Source: Pseudomonas protegens
GTDB taxonomy: Bacteria > Pseudomonadota > Gammaproteobacteria > Pseudomonadales > Pseudomonadaceae
Direction of reading: 5' to 3'
Assembly (NCBI RefSeq): GCF_003363755.1
Contig: NZ_CP031396.1
Location: 682,001-746,000 of the forward strand
Length of the DNA stretch: 64,000 nucleotides
The translations under genes and the position numbers were made by a program. This document shows, piece by piece, positions 8,332-15,463 of the stretch (its first letter is position 1; each line of letters starts with the position of its first letter). Below the pieces are notes generated by a model. It was given only the letters and a program-made list of their open reading frames with translations. It ran no database searches and was not told where the DNA came from.

Positions 8332-8760
8332 ATGATTGATAGCCTGGAGGTACAAGAGTTTGATTGCCTTGAAGAGGCGTTATTTGAAGCGAGCGTGTCT
8401 TTCGGCGAAATGAAACGTCAGTACGCTCGCTATTTGCTCAGTCTGATTGACGGTGGTGTACTTGCAACCATTTCTGATTCTAAGTTGAAGGTGCTGACTC
8501 CATATATTGAAGATAGTATCCTGCGAGAGCGTATAGAAAGCGATGGATATCTCCGGAGAAAGCTTGTACTAGAACTCTGGGCGGTAAAGAAACAGCACCG
8601 TCAATCAGATGAAAACTTTTCGTTTCTCATACGCTGTGTTCTTTTTTGCTTTGAAACTGAAGAGCGCTGGATAGAGGAAGGCACAGGTTACACAACACCT
8701 ATCTATCTTTACTTTCTGATTCTAAAAAAAATTGCCCGACATAAGACAAGGCTTTATTAA
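8332..8760 (+). CDS. Small AT-rich hypothetical protein, immunity-like
   Basis: The ATG at 8332 has GGAG 7 nt upstream, so the earlier in-frame start at 8293 is rejected. The 142-residue product (MIDSLEVQEFDCLEEALFEAS...) is acidic at the N-terminus, mainly helical, has no signal peptide, and shows AT-rich codon use unlike the flanking core genes. I recognise no family. It is directly followed by a degraded coding stretch on the same strand, so it may be an orphan immunity or antitoxin gene. Confidence 0.5.
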   Translation: MIDSLEVQEFDCLEEALFEASVSFGEMKRQYARYLLSLIDGGVLATISDSKLKVLTPYIEDSILRERIESDGYLRRKLVLELWAVKKQHRQSDENFSFLIRCVLFCFETEERWIEEGTGYTTPIYLYFLILKKIARHKTRLY

Positions 8761-8812
8761 AAGCTTTCAAGATTTTATTGCAGCCAAGAGGAAACATACG
8801 TTCAAAGAATAG

Positions 8813-9275
8813 ATCGGCCAGGCTGGGCATCTCCAGGCACACATCGGCGGTGCTGCGCTGAAACGCAGCCAGGCGGAACTGATAGCGGCTAACGTCGCCG
8901 CGGGTAATGGTGACGGAGCCAAGAGCTTTGCCGCTCATGGCTTGGCCCAGCCTACCGAGGCTGCACCAAAAGTTTACCTTCGATACTTGGCTGATGACCC
9001 TCCTGAGCTGGACATTCCCCTTCCCTCCCTTGATAGAAAACTCCACTCAAAGATCACAATTGAAAGGAACTACGCGGCCTCTCGACGAACCTCCAGAACA
9101 CCGTCAATCCAAGCCATGCAGGCCTTCCAGAGCTGACGAGTCCTCTCTTCGCCGAACTTCATTTTTTTTGCCGACTTCCACCAGAAAGGTGTCTCGGCTG
9201 GTGTGGTACCGCATCAAGGGGCAGAACGATACAGCGCTGATCATTCTGAATGTAGTCGGCTTCATCGAGGCTTGA
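8813..9275 (+). pseudogene. Degraded coding fragment of unknown family
   Basis: A plus-strand frame without a good start reads GQAGHLQAHIGGAALKRSQAELIAANVAAGNGDGAKSFAAHG and continues to YLRYLADDPPELDIPLPSLD before a stop at 9136. After a frame change, KVSRLVWYRIKGQNDTALIILNVVGFIEA ends at 9275. Composition and segment lengths look like protein, but no single frame spans it, so it is probably the tail of a broken gene, perhaps an effector, given the immunity-like neighbours. The antisense frame over the same stretch reads less like a protein. Confidence 0.35.
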
Positions 9276-9290
9276 GCGCTTGACTGGTTC

Positions 9291-9326
9291 GTGCTCGTGC
9301 TTGTGCTTGTGCTCGTGCTCGTGCTC
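9291..9326. repeat. Hexanucleotide tandem repeat (GTGCTY)6
   Basis: Six perfect-length units of GTGCTC or GTGCTT run head to tail between the degraded fragment and the GNAT-Rnk gene. Translated on the plus strand it gives a Leu-Val run that extends the next frame artificially at its N-terminus. Confidence 0.8.
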
Positions 9327-9464
9327 GGCAAAACGTTGATTTACTCGAACTCGCCGGGATGTTCGCCATTACTCGCGGTATATCTTAAAATGGCCGGCTG
9401 CCGACGAACCGTAATGACCATAGCCATGGCGGGCTTCCATCCTTTACAAATAAGTGTGGTTAAG

Positions 9465-10376
9465 ATGAACAAGCCTTTCATTTCGCTGTGCCCTGAAATT
9501 ACTCGGGCGCACGCGCTGACGTTGATGGATTGGTTGGAGGATGAGCGCGTTACCTGCTATCTGAGCGATTCACGCGATGTCTCTCGCTCCATCGAGCAAG
9601 TCATCGATCGAACTCAATTGCCGATCCTGACCCATCTGTTCAACCGGGGCGGCCGATTCTTCATGGCCTATGACCGGCATGACGCGCCGGTGGGCTTTGT
9701 CCGTCTGATCAAGACCGGCTCCAATTGCGAGATAGTTCTGGTCATCGGAGACAGCGACAAATGGGGCCGAAACCTTGGCGCTCGCACCATCCGCGAAGGC
9801 ATGAAACTGGCCTTCCTCGACATGCGGGCCGAGAAGCTCATCGCCAAGATTCACCCGGATAACACGCGCTCGCTGAAAGCCTTTCAGCGCAGCGGCTTTC
9901 TGCTTGAAAGCGAAACGCCGACATTGACATCATTTTCCATGACGGCGGGGCGCTATCTCCAGTTATTGCGCGAAGGTACCCTTGCCGACTCCACTGAGAT
10001 CTACATCACCGAAATCGACAAGGCCAGGCTCGAGAGCCTGATCGCGCTCGAGCAAGGCCCGGCCGTTTTTGAACTCGAACATGAGCTTGAGCGAGCCATT
10101 GTCGTCAAGCCGCAGCAGGTGGCGCGCAATGTCGTCACGATGAACTCCAGGGCCCTGCTGCAACTGGACGACGAAGAGATCGAAGTAGCCTTGGTCTACC
10201 CGGAAGACGCGGACAGCAACGCAGGGAAGCATTCCGTGTATTCCGATATAGGCGCCGCCATCCTTGGCTATCAGGAGGGGGACACCATCGACTGGCGGAT
10301 TTCTGATCGGACCCGCCGGATTGAGATCAGGAAAGTGCTTTACCAGCCGGAGGCTGCGGGCGATTTCCACCTATAA
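9465..10376 (+). CDS. Bifunctional GNAT acetyltransferase / Rnk-type nucleoside diphosphate kinase regulator
   Basis: The start is taken at the ATG at 9465 (MNKPFISLCPEITRAH), the first that lies inside conserved sequence; upstream in-frame codons run into the hexamer repeat. Residues about 1-165 are a GNAT fold with VLVIGDSDKWGRNLGARTIREGMKLAF (acetyl-CoA loop) and AKIHPDNTRSLKAFQRSGF. Residues about 175-303 match Rnk, the GreA-C-like regulator: ITEIDKARLESLIAL, VTMNSRALLQLDDEEIEVALVYPEDAD and GAAILGYQEGDTIDW. The Rnk half can bind RNA polymerase in the secondary channel region in related proteins; the acetylation target is unknown. The gene is monocistronic. Confidence 0.8.
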   Translation: MNKPFISLCPEITRAHALTLMDWLEDERVTCYLSDSRDVSRSIEQVIDRTQLPILTHLFNRGGRFFMAYDRHDAPVGFVRLIKTGSNCEIVLVIGDSDKWGRNLGARTIREGMKLAFLDMRAEKLIAKIHPDNTRSLKAFQRSGFLLESETPTLTSFSMTAGRYLQLLREGTLADSTEIYITEIDKARLESLIALEQGPAVFELEHELERAIVVKPQQVARNVVTMNSRALLQLDDEEIEVALVYPEDADSNAGKHSVYSDIGAAILGYQEGDTIDWRISDRTRRIEIRKVLYQPEAAGDFHL

Positions 10377-10846
10377 TTGCGCCTTTCGCTCGGTGTTCAC
10401 CCATCAGAGGCGAGGACTCCCCAACCCAAAGGAAGGCGCCTCGCGTTCTGTGCCTGAGCGGCTCGTTGTAGGGTCAAGGGTGGGCGCGGAGCCCGTTGCG
10501 AAAGCAGGAGTCGGCAGAACGGATCTAGCCGACTCCTACGACAATTTGAATTCTCTAAATCGACGGATTCCCGTAATCCCCCAACCCAAATCAAATTGCC
10601 ACCACCGGTCACGGAGGGCGGCGCCTGCAGCATTGAAGAGCAAATAGGAAACTGACTAATTTATTGCTTGCGGCCTCCTCCCAACACCGAAAGCACCGCC
10701 GCCGACAGTGATCACACTGCGACCTTTCTTCGTTTTTTTGGGGGGCTGAATAAGAGTCGCAGGCATCTGGCTCTGCCGGCACCAGCCAAGCCACAAACTC
10801 TCATGCCTTCAGGGCCTTTGCATGTGTCGAGATGTTTGCGTAAGCG
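10377..10846. other. Gene-free stretch next to an integrase remnant
   Basis: I see no supported gene here. The DNA includes a C/G-rich segment with short inverted pieces (GGAGTCGGC...GCCGACTCC, 10508-10539), which resembles pseudomonad intergenic repeats, then irregular sequence leading into the integrase tail fragment. It is probably eroded mobile-element DNA. Confidence 0.4.
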
Positions 10847-10957
10847 CTTAAAATTCTCGACCTAGGCGATGCAAGCCGGTTTCTCGGACACTCTAAACAG
10901 GAGACTACGAAGAAGATTTACGTTCGCGTCCGAGACATCGCGAACCCGACGAAATAG
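10847..10957 (+). pseudogene. 3' end of a phage tyrosine integrase (remnant)
   Basis: The frame ALKILDLGDASRFLGHS, then KQETTKKIYVRVRDIANPTK and a stop, is the last part of a phage-type tyrosine recombinase, with the LGHS box and the Tyr of KKIY. It closely parallels the end of the truncated integrase at 25604-26215 (ASRLLGHS ... TKKVYRRVGEIVKPTK). It stops 31 bp before the left copy of the 95-bp tRNA-Cys repeat, the position expected for an integrase gene beside its attachment site. It therefore belonged to another element that used the same tRNA gene. Confidence 0.7.
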
Positions 10958-10988
10958 GAAAGTTTTGGTGCGCCAGCACTTTCAAGCG

Positions 10989-11083
10989 GGCAATAAAAAA
11001 CCCCGTAGACGTTAATCTACGGGGTTTTCAAGGGTGGAGGCCGAGGTCGGAATCGAACCGGCGTAGGCGGATTTGCAATCCGC
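10989..11083. repeat. Left attachment-site repeat (tRNA-Cys 3' half plus terminator)
   Basis: These 95 bp match 29241-29335 with one mismatch. The part 11035-11083 is the 3' half of tRNA-Cys (anticodon stem through CCA, minus strand), and 10996-11024 is its terminator hairpin. The sequence departs from tRNA after 11083, so this copy is a partial gene created by site-specific integration. Confidence 0.9.
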
Positions 11084-11344
11084 AAAAAAGGCTTGGTAAA
11101 TCAACTGGTTAACATGACTCTCGTTCCGCAAGCTACTGATTTTTAACGACCTGTAGACCACATCCTTCAAGGGTCCAGTTTTGAGTTGCGGAACGGTTTT
11201 TGTCTCATTCTCAGCCCCTCTCTCCTCAACTGGCACCATTCCGTACAAGACATTGAGCTGCTTTCGGAGAGTGCTTGGAATGACATTTGATTTTTGTCAT
11301 CCTACATAATGGCAATTTGCCGCAAGCCATCGACAAGGACAGCA

Positions 11345-12349
11345 ATGAGCTATATCACCCGCATCTGTCAAAACGACTCCAATTGGCAGTACCCCACAAG
11401 GACTGCAGCTGAAGCATCGAATACCTTTTTTTCACAGCACGGCTATGGCCATGAGGAATGGCTCTTTCGATTCGAATGGCAAATTGGCGGCTGGCAATAT
11501 GGCTTTCTTCAAGGAGTAAACAGGGGCTGGGAATCACGGCTCGCACGTGGTGAGCGTGCAGGTGATGTTGTGCTCTTCACCCTTACTCCTGATGGGCGCC
11601 GTTATGTGGCCCGTATTCGCCATATCGAATTCCTAGATGACACTCAAAGTATCGCGGCCTTGGATCATTACAAGCGGCTTGGGTGGTATGACCGCATGCT
11701 GGAGGAAATAGATGCTGTAAATGGCGATAGAAGTGGCTTGGGGAACGGTGAGTGGGCGCCTTACGTGTTGAATGTTCGTTTTCGCCCAGAAGACGTTGAG
11801 TGGTACCCGCCAAACACGTTTGCTGAGGCTGGGGACCCCGTACAGCACTACAACCGCTATCAGCTCATTGAGCTTGATCACGAGGCCTCCCTGCCAGAAA
11901 CGGTGAATACACGCCGCCGGGCTCGAAAAGGACAGAATCTTCCTCCCATACAAGACAGCTATTTTAGGAGTGGCGGCTCGGGACGGGAATGCTCACCGGA
12001 GCATGGAATGATCCAGGCTGCTCTGCATGAGGAACTGAAGATCGAATATCCAGGGGCGAATATCGTCTTTGAAGAAAATTTTGTAGATGTCACCGTAACA
12101 ACGGAAATGGAGAAAATCCTCTTCGAAATTAAGTCAGATTTCTGTACCCGTAGGGTTCTACGCTTGGCAATTGGTCAGCTACTCGAATACGCATACTACT
12201 GGGACAACTTGCCAGAAAAAGCAGTTAGGCTAGTTGCGGTTGGCCGGACTGCGTTGAGCCTTGAGGACGAGAGATACCTCAGATTCCTCAAGGTAAAATT
12301 GAATGTTCCAATTGAGTATCGCCAGGTCAAGCTTCCATCCGAGGCATAA
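11345..12349 (+). CDS. PD-(D/E)XK-type nuclease, probable restriction/defence gene
   Basis: The ATG at 11345 follows AAGGACAGCA. The 334-residue product has no signal peptide. The C-terminal third carries a clear PD-(D/E)XK core: FEENFVDVT (Asp248), ILFEIKSD (Glu261, Lys263), then the IGQLLEYAYY helix (277-285) usual in these nucleases. The N-terminal two thirds (EEWLFRFEWQIGGWQYGFLQGVNRGWESR...GDVVLFTLTP) form a separate beta-rich module I cannot place, perhaps for target recognition. It is the first cargo gene inside the left repeat, a typical place for defence genes. Whether it cuts modified or plain DNA is unknown. Confidence 0.6.
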   Translation: MSYITRICQNDSNWQYPTRTAAEASNTFFSQHGYGHEEWLFRFEWQIGGWQYGFLQGVNRGWESRLARGERAGDVVLFTLTPDGRRYVARIRHIEFLDDTQSIAALDHYKRLGWYDRMLEEIDAVNGDRSGLGNGEWAPYVLNVRFRPEDVEWYPPNTFAEAGDPVQHYNRYQLIELDHEASLPETVNTRRRARKGQNLPPIQDSYFRSGGSGRECSPEHGMIQAALHEELKIEYPGANIVFEENFVDVTVTTEMEKILFEIKSDFCTRRVLRLAIGQLLEYAYYWDNLPEKAVRLVAVGRTALSLEDERYLRFLKVKLNVPIEYRQVKLPSEA

Positions 12350-12445
12350 GAGCATCTCTAAATCAGTGCCGATTTTACCAACCTATCGGCACTGATTTAG
12401 ACGCTTCCGCTTTCCCATGATGGATCGGACATACCAAATTTAAAA

Positions 12446-12574
12446 CTACTTATATTTCATATATTTATAATAAAAATAATCCTTGCTGTAGCAAAACTTA
12501 AGCAGGGAAGCAGCAAAGAACGCCATTCCGATCAGAGTTTGTCCGATCAAAGAAACTCCAGAGAGGATAGGCAT
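12446..12574 (-). CDS. Putative 42-residue hydrophobic protein
   Basis: An ATG at 12574 has AAGGAGG upstream and opens MPILSGVSLIGQTLIGMAFFAASLLKF followed by a Tyr/Lys-rich tail (KDYFYYKYMKYK). It has one membrane helix and an aromatic basic tail, a composition seen in small membrane toxins or holin-like peptides. It lies downstream of the 12765-13193 gene on the same strand. The call rests on the ribosome-binding site and hydrophobicity only. Confidence 0.4.
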   Translation of the reverse strand: MPILSGVSLIGQTLIGMAFFAASLLKFCYSKDYFYYKYMKYK

Positions 12575-12657
12575 CCACCCCCTCCTTACTACCGTATTTA
12601 AAGGCCGGTATCGGCCAAAAGCGGACCGCCGGTGCGGTTCTGGTTCAGCCCGATAGT

Positions 12658-12687
12658 CAAGGCTCACAGCATACGACTGCATATCTA
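12658..12687. repeat. 30-bp direct repeat, copy 1
   Basis: These 30 bases recur exactly at 13495-13524. This copy lies between the small hydrophobic ORF and the 12765-13193 gene. The two copies flank a segment holding that gene and the IS66 remnant. Confidence 0.8.
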
Positions 12688-12764
12688 GAATAAGCGGCTG
12701 CTCAACACACCTTTCAAATCCGATTGCAACAATGGCCTGGCCAGCATGCTCGCCGCAGTTTGGT

Positions 12765-13193
12765 CTATGCAAGCGCTGCCGCCAAGCGTTGGTCACTCTG
12801 CCAAACGGCATCAGTAACAGCAAACGCTTCTGTCGCTTTAGCGGAGTTCATGGCTTGCTCTCTACTCAGCATCCTTCCAAGGCGGTCATTACCGTGCCAT
12901 CGAGAGTCAGAAGCATCTATTACTCGACAGCCTGGCCCGGTTTCACTCTGACGCCACTCCAGAGCAACACACTGTTTGAGCGAGGGATCATTGCCCACTC
13001 CCCAGCCTCCCATGCTTATGGCCATGTCAACACCTAACTCGGGATGAGACGCTGTATACGTGCAAAGGTAAACTGCGTACGCACCGTCTTGGTCATTAAC
13101 GAACCCGCGAAAGGTTCTGGTTTCATGACCACATCCGTCGCAATGCCCGATGATTTTCTCAGCGCCCGGCTCTACCTCTAAAGCATTATCCAT
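12765..13193 (-). CDS. Conserved hypothetical protein with an N-terminal CxxC site
   Basis: The ATG at 13193 follows AAAGGATACC; a longer start is not supported. The 142-residue product opens MDNALEVEPGAEKIIGHCDGCGHETRTFRGF, where CDGCGHE resembles half of a zinc ribbon. The middle has a SHPELGVDMAISMGGWGVGND segment, and the end is helical. It has no signal peptide and no family I recognise. It is flanked by the 30-bp repeat copies and IS debris, so it is accessory DNA. Confidence 0.5.
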   Translation of the reverse strand: MDNALEVEPGAEKIIGHCDGCGHETRTFRGFVNDQDGAYAVYLCTYTASHPELGVDMAISMGGWGVGNDPSLKQCVALEWRQSETGPGCRVIDASDSRWHGNDRLGRMLSREQAMNSAKATEAFAVTDAVWQSDQRLAAALA

Positions 13194-13268
13194 TGGTATC
13201 CTTTCTTTGAATGTCATCTTGAATGCACGCGGCCTGCCCAAACCGAAAAACAAGTTACCTTGCGCACA

Positions 13269-13494
13269 TTAAGCGCGCATCCACTGATGCGGCAACAGTT
13301 GGTCGATCTCACTGGCCTGCTGCGTTGGCAACCGCATCAGCACATCCTTGAGATAAGCATATGGATCATGCCCGTTCATGCGTACCGACTGGATGAGGCT
13401 CATGATTGCTGCCGCCCGTTTGCCGCCGCGCAGAGATCCGGCGAACAGCCAATTGGAACGCCCAAGCGCCCATGGCCTGATCGTGTTTTCGACC
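13269..13494 (-). pseudogene. IS66-family transposase (TnpC) C-terminal remnant
   Basis: The minus-strand frame reads VENTIRPWALGRSNWLFAGS, LRGGKRAAAIMSLIQSVRMNG, HDPYAYLKDVLMRLPTQQ and LLPHQWMRA followed by a stop. This is the conserved end of IS66 TnpC transposases. About 75 codons remain and the frame is cut at 13494, exactly where the second copy of the 30-bp repeat starts. Confidence 0.85.
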
Positions 13495-13524
13495 CAAGGC
13501 TCACAGCATACGACTGCATATCTA
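13495..13524. repeat. 30-bp direct repeat, copy 2
   Basis: This is identical to 12658-12687. It abuts the broken edge of the IS66 remnant, which suggests the repeat reflects a recombination or duplication event during IS decay. Confidence 0.8.
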
Positions 13525-13678
13525 AAGTCATTCTGGCTTATTGCTTACACCTATATCCCTATAGGCCCCCTCTCATTTTCCGTGAACACCGCGAAATCAA
13601 AAGGGTCGTGGCTATCCCCGGCTTTTTTGTCGCCATACTATGTCGGGATTAATCGAAAATCACGTCGTAGAGTGAACA

Positions 13679-14170
13679 ATGCCCAAGGCGATAGTGATCG
13701 AGGATCAGCAGCTGGAGCATGCGGTGAAGGTCGCCAGGGTCAGTAGTCCCGAGAATGGCACCCGAGACGCGGCCTTGCTGTTGACGTGTTTCGGCACCGG
13801 CATGACGGTTACAGAGATTTGCCGCCTGCGGGTGAGCGACTACCTGGACGAGGCGGGCGGCATTCGGGTTGATTCCAACGTCCGCGCCGAGGTGGCCTAC
13901 ACCGCCGAACAGACGCGCCTGTTTGCTCGACAGATCGGTTTGCAGCCAGTGACCACGCCGGTGCGCAGCCCGCAGAGCAATGGCATGGCCGATAGCTTCG
14001 TGAAGACGATCAAGCGGGATTACGTCGCGCACATGCCCAAGCCGGATCGAGAAACGGCGCTGCGTAACCTGGCAATTGCATTTGAGCATTACAATGAGCA
14101 GCATCCGCACAGCGCATTGAACTATCGCTCGCCGAGGGAGTTCAGGCGCTTGGCAGCTGCATCAGTTTAA
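13679..14170 (+). pseudogene. Hybrid ORF: tyrosine-recombinase N-terminus fused to IS3 transposase C-terminus
   Basis: One continuous 163-codon frame joins two unrelated proteins. Residues 1 to about 74 ([20 protein letters not shown]...[18 protein letters not shown]) match the start of a small tyrosine recombinase. From about residue 75 ([16 protein letters not shown]) to the end it is the last third of an IS3-group OrfB with [23 protein letters not shown] and [18 protein letters not shown]. The usual catalytic Glu of the GMAESF motif is Asp here. Neither half can be active. The IS3-type right end follows at 14181-14207. Confidence 0.75.
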
Positions 14171-14180
14171 CGGGGAGTTG

Positions 14181-14207
14181 GTGTCCGGTTTTGTAGGGGC
14201 AAGTCCA
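14181..14207. mobile_element. Right end of a truncated IS3-family element
   Basis: Just past the OrfB stop, the sequence from GTGTCCGG to GGGGCAAGTCCA is the terminal repeat pattern of IS3-group elements (reverse complement begins TGGACTTGCCCC). No matching left end was found upstream, consistent with loss of the left two thirds of the element. Confidence 0.55.
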
Positions 14208-14259
14208 ATTTGTATATGTACTATCCTAGGGAATCCATCAAACTAGGAAGCAATATCCC

Positions 14260-15339
14260 ATGTCACAGTACTCCGTCTATTTGAGCGGTAACAAACGTAT
14301 TGTTGATGCCCTCCCCACAGACTACCTTTCCGTGCTTCGAAACAAGATCGGGGCGGCGGCGGATGATTACAACTTCATATATTACAATGGGTTCACTGAA
14401 CAAAAAACCATCCTGAACGATCGCTCCGTAGAGGCCCGCAAGCCCATTTCAAGCATTGCCTTTCCCGACCCCACGACAAACACCAACACCATCGTGCAAA
14501 TGGCTTTGGTGGCCGGAAACAAGACCGACCTTTTTGGCACCCAGACGGATTGGCTCTACAACCGGAACGCCGGGGTTCGGATCACTCTGAATAAGAGTGA
14601 CAGCAAGGCCATAACCGCCAACCAGGGAAAATTCGATCCCATCATGCTGAGGGATGTTCAACCGACCAACGAGCAGAGCAACGCCTTCTACGATCGGGTT
14701 GTCATCTGCGAGAAAGGCTCAGTGGTGAACTTCGAAATCAGTTCCTGGGGCGCGGCTGGCTTTGGTTATTCGGTGAGCAGCGAAAAGGACACTATCTGCA
14801 GCTCCCTCTACAATACATATGGGGACAACCCCAACCATCAATCCTTCAGTACCCTGAGACGCTATCAAAGCTCTAATAATTCTATCCAAATTGAGAGTAC
14901 GGCATCACTCAACATACCAACACAGGAAGTTGTGTATTACCAAAAAATAACGGTGAAAACATGGCGTCTTACTAGTTATAAAAAAAATGGCAAAACCTAC
15001 ACCAGTAACATGGAAGCGCCCGCGCCCACCGCCCCCCGATCGATGGCTTTTCAGGGCGCGAGCCTAAATCTCAAGAGCGTGGCGGCAAACGAGCGATTCA
15101 CTCCAGGAGACCCGTCCGGGGATGTCTACGTACCGGGCGATTCCATCGAGACGGGCGCCCCCTCGCGCGGCCCCCAATCAGACCAAACTTTCGGCTCGAT
15201 CCAGGTTCTCAAAGAAGATGACCCCAACCAGAACGTCATTGGCGCGGTTATCTTTTACTTCTTCGTCTTCAAGGACAAGGAATCCGCTGACAAGGTCATT
15301 AACGTCCTGAACACGCCCGGTCCTTGGGCCGTGGATTGA
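14260..15339 (+). CDS. Unknown protein with N-terminal ubiquitin-like domain, partner of the MACPF gene
   Basis: The 359-residue product has no signal peptide or membrane helix; the start is the ATG at 14260 after AGGAAGCAATATCCC. Residues about 1-67 (YLSVLRNKIGAAADDYNFIYYNG...ISSIAF) can be aligned by eye with the start of the next gene product and have a beta-grasp pattern. The rest is mostly beta with Cys150 and Cys180 flanking VVNFEISSWGAAGFGYSVSS, a Ser/Thr/Asn-rich stretch, a Pro/Gly linker (250-305) and a final alpha/beta part (GAVIFYFFVFKDKESADKVINVL). No family recognised. It sits 124 bp upstream of the MACPF gene on the same strand and is more AT-rich than core genes. Confidence 0.6.
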   Translation: MSQYSVYLSGNKRIVDALPTDYLSVLRNKIGAAADDYNFIYYNGFTEQKTILNDRSVEARKPISSIAFPDPTTNTNTIVQMALVAGNKTDLFGTQTDWLYNRNAGVRITLNKSDSKAITANQGKFDPIMLRDVQPTNEQSNAFYDRVVICEKGSVVNFEISSWGAAGFGYSVSSEKDTICSSLYNTYGDNPNHQSFSTLRRYQSSNNSIQIESTASLNIPTQEVVYYQKITVKTWRLTSYKKNGKTYTSNMEAPAPTAPRSMAFQGASLNLKSVAANERFTPGDPSGDVYVPGDSIETGAPSRGPQSDQTFGSIQVLKEDDPNQNVIGAVIFYFFVFKDKESADKVINVLNTPGPWAVD

Positions 15340-15463
15340 AAACGATCACTGCACCTCATATCAAATGAGATGAACGCGCCCTACCGCCCACCACGATACT
15401 TACCACCTCTAGGGTAATTGGATTATCCCCTTTAAAGATACACATAAAAAAGGAATAAGACAT

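Noticed and set aside
9160..9185. Run of T/A at the degraded fragment considered as a programmed frameshift site
   Set aside because: No downstream pseudoknot and no intact protein on either side; ordinary decay explains the frame change.
9104..9331. 75-codon minus-strand frame with a Ser-Thr repeat start
   Set aside because: The Ser-Thr run is only the hexamer tract read backwards; the plus-strand frame across the same DNA is more protein-like.
11012..11248. 78-codon minus-strand frame across the left repeat
   Set aside because: Its C-terminus is translated tRNA-Cys sequence and terminator, so it is not a gene.
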